Part shown: piece after piece, positions 60,293-64,000 of the stretch | Position numbering within the stretch: position 1 is the stretch's first letter | How the letters are laid out: each line of letters starts with the position of its first letter | Source: VRUE01 sp963753245 | GTDB lineage: Bacteria > Actinomycetota > Thermoleophilia > Solirubrobacterales > 70-9 | Direction: 5' to 3' | Assembly (NCBI GenBank): GCA_963753245.1 | Contig: CAVWBK010000011.1 | Location: forward strand, 124,001 to 188,000 | Length of the DNA stretch: 64,000 bases | Notes under the pieces: generated by a model | Database searches by the model: none | The model's input: the letters and a program-made list of their open reading frames with translations, nothing else | Told to the model about the DNA's origin: nothing | Translations under genes and position numbers: made by a program

Positions 60293-61044
60293 CGACCGCG
60301 AGCGCTGCCCAGAGCCGGCTCGCTGGGCTGATCAGCGAGTCGCAGTGCACCGTGGCACTGACCGGAGCCGGGATCTCGGTGCCCTCCGGCATCCCCGACT
60401 TCCGCACGCCGGAGACCGGACTGTGGGCCAACGTCGATCCGATGGAGGTCGCCCACATCGAGGTCTTCGAACGTGACCCGGCCCGCTTTTGGTCCTACTA
60501 CCGTCCCCGCTTTCAGTCGCTCGGGGAAAAACGGCCAAACGCCGCACACGGAGCACTCGCCGAGCTCGAGCGCCGGGGAATGCTCGAGGGCGTGATCACC
60601 CAGAACATAGATCGGTTGCATCGCGCCGCCGGCTCGCAAAACGTGGTCGAGGTGCACGGCTCGATCGAGACCTCCTCCTGCGTGCGCTGCGCGACCTCAT
60701 TTGAGATCGGAGAGGTCGATCAGCTCTTCGACGAGCAAGGCGTCCCACGCTGCGCAATCTGCTCGGGCGCGGTCAAGCCCGATGTCGTGCTCTTCGGTGA
60801 GCTGCTGCCGCAGAGCGCGATGGCGATCGCCCAGCTTCTGGCTGGCCGCGCCGACCTGATGATCTGCATCGGATCCTCGCTCGCGGTACAGCCGGTCGCG
60901 GCGCTGCCGCGCCTCACGCTTGAGCGCGGCGGGCGATTGGCGATCGTCACCAAGGGTCCGACCCCCTATGACGATGAGGCCGAGCTGAAGCTCGACGGTG
61001 AGGTCGATGCCGAGCTGGAGGCGCTGGTCGTGGCGCTCGCCTGA
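60277..61044 (+). CDS. Sir2-family NAD-dependent protein deacylase
   Basis: A 255-residue sirtuin. Motifs are ALTGAGISVPSGIPDFR near residue 28, TQNIDRLH near residue 108, the catalytic His in VEVHGSIE and zinc ligands CVRC and CAIC. A YxxR arrangement (WSYYRPR near residue 72) matches the position of the Tyr and Arg that bind negatively charged acyl groups in SIRT5/CobB-type desuccinylases. It starts at GTG inside the 3' end of the beta-oxidation gene, so it is co-translated and may remove acyl marks made by acyl-CoAs; this is inference. Confidence 0.92.
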   Translation: MERQIATASAAQSRLAGLISESQCTVALTGAGISVPSGIPDFRTPETGLWANVDPMEVAHIEVFERDPARFWSYYRPRFQSLGEKRPNAAHGALAELERRGMLEGVITQNIDRLHRAAGSQNVVEVHGSIETSSCVRCATSFEIGEVDQLFDEQGVPRCAICSGAVKPDVVLFGELLPQSAMAIAQLLAGRADLMICIGSSLAVQPVAALPRLTLERGGRLAIVTKGPTPYDDEAELKLDGEVDAELEALVVALA

Positions 61045-61059
61045 GCGATCCTGAGCGAG

Positions 61060-61377
61060 TCAGAACTTGATTCCGGCCGCGCGGCAGGCGGCGACGATCG
61101 TGTGCGAGCGTTCGTCGTCGAAGGTCGTGGCCCGGGCGCAGACATGCCTCGCTTCGGCGCCGCAGGCTTGGACCAGTTCGCCGCCGACGCGGCCGGCGAC
61201 CGACACGCGGATGCAGCCCGGCCCTGGCGGTGGCTGGGTGTCGCCAGCGGTGGCCAGAAGTACCGCCAATAGCGACACGATCGTCACCGCTAGCCCGGCG
61301 AGGACGACGTTCCGCTCACGCGGCCTAAGCCCTCGCAGCGGCGTGTTGGCGCGTCGATAGTGGTCCTCGAGCGGCAT
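61060..61377 (-). CDS. Small membrane-anchored protein with four cysteines
   Basis: 105 residues. A basic N-terminus and one membrane helix (about 24-45) are followed by an extracytoplasmic part with four cysteines (GCIRVSV, QACGAE, HVCARAT, VAACRAAG), probably two disulfides. No family was recognised. ATG 61377 has TAAGCT ending 8 nt upstream, so the mRNA is probably leaderless. It faces the sirtuin gene without a terminator. Confidence 0.7.
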   Translation of the reverse strand: MPLEDHYRRANTPLRGLRPRERNVVLAGLAVTIVSLLAVLLATAGDTQPPPGPGCIRVSVAGRVGGELVQACGAEARHVCARATTFDDERSHTIVAACRAAGIKF

Positions 61378-61579
61378 CCACGCGCAGCTTAGCCTCCGGG
61401 TCGAGGACCCGCTTCCGACAAATGGGCGAACTGACAGGCCGGATTTTTGGACACTCGTACGTGGTGGCCGCCTTGCGGCGACGAAAGGGTTAGGCCAAGT
61501 CCAATCGGGCGCATCACGCCGGTGAAAAGCCGTTTGTCACTGTCCGGCAGCCCAAAATCAGAAAGGAAGCACCGGATAA

Positions 61580-62941
61580 ATGGAATGGCTGGATACCGGT
61601 AATAACGCCTGGCAGTTAACTGCCGCGACCTTGGTCGGCCTGATGAGCGTCCCTGGGCTGATGGTTCTCTACGGCGGCGTGATGCAGAAACGCTGGTCGG
61701 TGAACTCGATGATGATGGCATTCGTGGCCTTCGCGATCGTGGTGATTCTCTGGTGCCTGTTCGCCTTCAAAATGGCTTTCGGGAACCCGATCCACATCCT
61801 CGGCGCGCATAGCGGCTTCTTCGGGAACCTGTGGGGTCAGCCGGGTTCGATACTCAGCGCCGGCAGCGAGCTCGGGCGGGCGAAGATCCCGGAGTTCAGC
61901 GAATTGGAATTCTCCTTCCCGGAATCGACGCTCGCCTACTTCCAGATCGTCTTCGCCGCGATCACCCCGTTGCTGATGCTCGGATCGGTGCTCGGCCGGA
62001 TCAACTTCAAGGCCTGGATCCCGTTCGTCGCGCTCTGGACGGTGCTGGTTTACACGATCAACGCCTTCCTGATCTGGGGCGGTGGCTTTTTCGCCCAGCA
62101 TGGCGCCGTCGACTTCTCCGGCGGTTACGTGATCCACCTCGCCGCAGGGGTTGGCGGTTTCGTTGCTGCCTGGGTGGTTGGACCTCGGCTGCAGCGTGAT
62201 CGCGAGGTCGACGCGCCGAACAACCTGGCGATGGTCGCGGTCGGCGCCGGCCTGCTCTGGTTGGGCTGGAACGGCTTCAACGGCGGTGACTGGTACGAAG
62301 CCACCGGAATCGCCTCCGGCGCCGTGCTCAACACCAACCTCTGCACGGCCGTTGCCTTGCTGGTCTGGGTTGCCTGGGACTATGCGACCGGTCGCAAGCC
62401 GAGCCTGATCGGCAGCGTCAACGGGATGATCGTCGGCCTCGTCGGCATCACCCCCGCGGCCGGGTTCGTCAACGGCTGGGGGGCGATCATCATCGGCGTC
62501 GTCGCCAGCACCCTGGTCTACTTCGCGCTCAACTACCTGAGCCGGGTGGCGCCGTTCCGCAACGTAGATGACACCCTGGGCGTCATCTACACCCACGGCT
62601 TTGCCGGTCTCTGCGGTGGCCTCATGGTCGGTATCTTTGCCAACACCGCGATGGATCCTGAATTGGTTCTGGGCGGCACGATTTCCGGCGGCGGCCTGCA
62701 CCTGCTCGGCTGGCAGGCGCTGACGGCGCTGTGGGTGATCGTATTCACGGCAATCGCCACCTTTGTCCTGCTGAAGCTGGTCGGCCTCTTCGTCCCCCTG
62801 CGGATGACCGACGAGGAAATGGAGGAAGGCGACATCGCCGTCCATGGGCACGAGGTCTACCCATCCGACGTGCCTTCCCTGGGATACCCGGACGGGATTC
62901 CGGCGGCGGCGGCCCCGGCAGGGGGGACTTCTCCCCAGTAA
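61580..62941 (+). CDS. amtB: Ammonium transporter (Amt family)
   Basis: A 453-residue membrane channel for ammonium with eleven helices expected. The twin pore histidines are in GGYVIHLAAGVGGF near residue 180 and YTHGFAGLCGG near residue 340; the phenylalanine gate region WGGGFFAQHG lies before. A C-terminal cytoplasmic tail of about 45 residues is rich in Glu then Pro/Ala and differs from the GlnK-binding helix of E. coli AmtB. GlnK is not adjacent. ATG 61580 follows AGAAAGGAAG at about 11 nt. A strong terminator lies 30 nt after the stop, with a group II intron inserted behind it. Confidence 0.95.
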   Translation: MEWLDTGNNAWQLTAATLVGLMSVPGLMVLYGGVMQKRWSVNSMMMAFVAFAIVVILWCLFAFKMAFGNPIHILGAHSGFFGNLWGQPGSILSAGSELGRAKIPEFSELEFSFPESTLAYFQIVFAAITPLLMLGSVLGRINFKAWIPFVALWTVLVYTINAFLIWGGGFFAQHGAVDFSGGYVIHLAAGVGGFVAAWVVGPRLQRDREVDAPNNLAMVAVGAGLLWLGWNGFNGGDWYEATGIASGAVLNTNLCTAVALLVWVAWDYATGRKPSLIGSVNGMIVGLVGITPAAGFVNGWGAIIIGVVASTLVYFALNYLSRVAPFRNVDDTLGVIYTHGFAGLCGGLMVGIFANTAMDPELVLGGTISGGGLHLLGWQALTALWVIVFTAIATFVLLKLVGLFVPLRMTDEEMEEGDIAVHGHEVYPSDVPSLGYPDGIPAAAAPAGGTSPQ

Positions 62942-62970
62942 AACCCGGTCAACCAATACAGGAACGAGCG

Positions 62971-62998
62971 AAACCGCCCCCGGTCCCGGGGGCGGTTT
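62971..62998 (+). terminator. Intrinsic terminator of amtB
   Basis: AAACCGCCCCCGG pairs with CCGGGGGCGGTTT over TC, giving a stem of at least 11 bp. The expected U-tract is cut short: the last T is at 62998, and one C separates it from the group II intron start. Confidence 0.85.
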
Positions 62999-62999
62999 C

Positions 63000-64000
63000 G
63001 TGTGTACGCCCGGCAGGGGCTACCAGCTCGGGGGTGAAGGTCCCCCGTGGATCAGATGACAGAAACCACAAGCCGAGGGCAACTGCGTCGTCGCAAGGCG
63101 GGGTGGGAAGGGAGCCGGAAGCAAACCCGTGGCCCGAGGAACACGAACCGCTAGAAGGCGGGGCGATCCGGGCGAGCCAGCATGCCGTGGCGAAGCCCGT
63201 GTCATCAAAGGATCGCAACGCAGACGCGGCGGGCGTGCGGGGAAGGTTGGTGCCCTTATCCGGGGAGACCTGCCGGAACGTCGGCCTCGACGAAGCAGTC
63301 GCCCGACATCGCCCACCGCAAGGCAGGCGGTCATCCGGCGGGAGTCAGCAGAGGCCGTAGTAGCGGCGGGGTCGTGCGCCGCGAAGGGCCAAACGCGACT
63401 CTCCTCACGATCTACGTCCGCTCCGAAAGAGCGGCAGAGCGCGTGATGCAGAGCTGCTCGTTCATCGAGGCACGCCTGAAGCTGCGGGTCAACCGCGACA
63501 AGTCAGCGGTCGATCTCGCGACGAGGCGGACCCTTCTGGGGTTCGCTTTCTTCAAGCGAGGAGGTGAGATCAAGGTCAGGATCGATCCGAAGGCACGCAA
63601 ACGCGCCGAGGATCGCTTGCGAGAGCTCACCTCCGCGCAGCTGGGGCGTCTCGGTGGGGCGGCGCATCCGTGAGGTCAAAAGCTTCACGGTGGGATGGAC
63701 CGCCTACTTCTCGTTGGCCGACACCCCACGCCCGCTCTCCGACCTCGATGAGTGGTTGCGCCGGCGGGTGCGGCAGGTTCGCTGGAAGGAATGGAAGCGC
63801 CCGTTGACCAGACGGCGCAACCTGCAAGCGCTGGGAGTCACGCCGCAGCAGGCCCGTGAATGGGCCGGAACGCGGAAGGGCTACTGGCGCCTCGCGGGCT
63901 CCGCTCCTCTCCAGCGCGCTCTTGCCCAAGGTCTACTGGCGCGATCAAGGCCTACGGGGATTCATCGATCCTTACGGTCGTTCCGGGATGCGACGCGAAC
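63000..64000 (+). mobile_element. Group II intron remnant (5' end and domain I, degraded ORF; continues past the window)
   Basis: The 5' end GTGTGTACGCCCGGCAGGGG (from 63000) is the GUGYG-type start of bacterial group II introns, followed by the GGGGGTGAAGGTCCCCC stem loop and, at 63341-63360, GGAGTCAGCAGAGGCCGTAG, a domain I-type segment. It begins 1-2 nt after the amtB terminator hairpin, the preferred target of group IIC introns. The intron-encoded protein is reduced to the part after the YADD catalytic motif and has frameshifts, so it is not autonomous. Domains V and VI would lie beyond the window. Confidence 0.8.
63400..64000 (+). pseudogene. Remnant of a group II intron reverse transcriptase/maturase
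   Basis: The reading starts near 63400 at IYVRSERAAERVMQ, which corresponds to the stretch just after the YADD catalytic motif in intact enzymes; the seven reverse transcriptase blocks before it are absent. The thumb follows (RLKLRVNRDKSAVDLATRR, LLGFAFFKRG). A frameshift near 63635 leads to the domain X part: SFTVGWTAYFSLADTP, DEWLRRRVRQVRWKEWKR and RKGYWRLAGSAPLQRAL. Further frameshifts lie near 63921 and 63977. It cannot encode a functional protein. Confidence 0.82.

Noticed and set aside
61378..61579. Glutamine riboswitch or GlnR box upstream of amtB
   Set aside because: Only a short GCCGC/GCGGC hairpin was seen; no known core sequence was recognised.
1..64000. tRNA, rRNA, tmRNA or CRISPR arrays
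   Set aside because: No cloverleaf-like sequence with CCA-adjacent conserved TψC/D-loop motifs and no regularly spaced repeats were seen by eye; a tRNAscan run would be decisive.

Overview
The window is GC-rich and densely packed, with short operons on both strands. It most resembles a high-GC actinobacterium of the Thermoleophilia/Solirubrobacterales type. The reasons are a mycobacterial-type integration host factor, a YrbE/Mkl (Mce-type) lipid transporter, an F420/LLM-type oxidoreductase, TTG/GTG starts and many apparent leaderless promoters (TANNNT ending 6-9 nt before the start codon). This assignment comes from gene content only; no 16S gene or marker phylogeny is present. No tRNA, rRNA or CRISPR was seen.

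Layout. 1-7 kb: metH (cut by the left edge) behind a SAM riboswitch, an aldehyde dehydrogenase, a PQQ-type sugar dehydrogenase and a lipoprotein. 7-13.4 kb: a tight six-gene operon with two YrbE/MlaE permeases, their ATPase, an MMPL/RND exporter, a thioredoxin-fold protein lacking one cysteine and a B3/B4-domain protein; no MCE-domain gene is present. 13.5-14.7 kb: two small genes and mIHF. 15-17.4 kb: a divergent serine-palmitoyltransferase-like gene and a YghO/bacterial-ceramide-synthase-like gene, a possible sphingolipid module. 17.5-21 kb: AlkA and a PAS-GAF-GGDEF-EAL protein. 21-25 kb: a ThiXYZ-like ABC transporter, a TauE/SafE exporter and an Rrf2 regulator. 25-31 kb: histidine phosphatase, VWA (CoxE-like) and MoxR ATPase, with an ABC exporter pair between the last two. 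31-36 kb: a lipoprotein with almost only GAA Glu codons, CaxA, Bcp, and a beta-lactamase-fold hydrolase. 36-43 kb: acyl-CoA dehydrogenase, DUF2252, MFS exporter, TypA and a cold-shock protein. 43-54.5 kb: a subtilase-fold protein, TVP38, RecD2, small proteins, cupin/TetR, LLM oxidoreductase, RlmN and P450. 54.5-63 kb: type III glutamine synthetase, CorA, a fused hydroxyacyl-CoA dehydrogenase/enoyl-CoA hydratase, a sirtuin and AmtB. 63-64 kb: a decayed group II intron directly behind the amtB terminator.

How they work together. Lipid metabolism recurs: lipid transport, possible sphingoid-base synthesis, beta-oxidation enzymes and a P450. The acyl-CoA dehydrogenase and the aldehyde dehydrogenase carry almost the same 16-bp palindrome next to the predicted transcription start, so one regulator, probably of the TetR type, may control both. 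Glutamine synthetase III and AmtB form a nearby nitrogen pair. The most notable items are the SPT/CerS pair, the leaderless and bidirectional promoters, the shared operator, the riboswitch on metH and the terminator-associated group II intron remnant.
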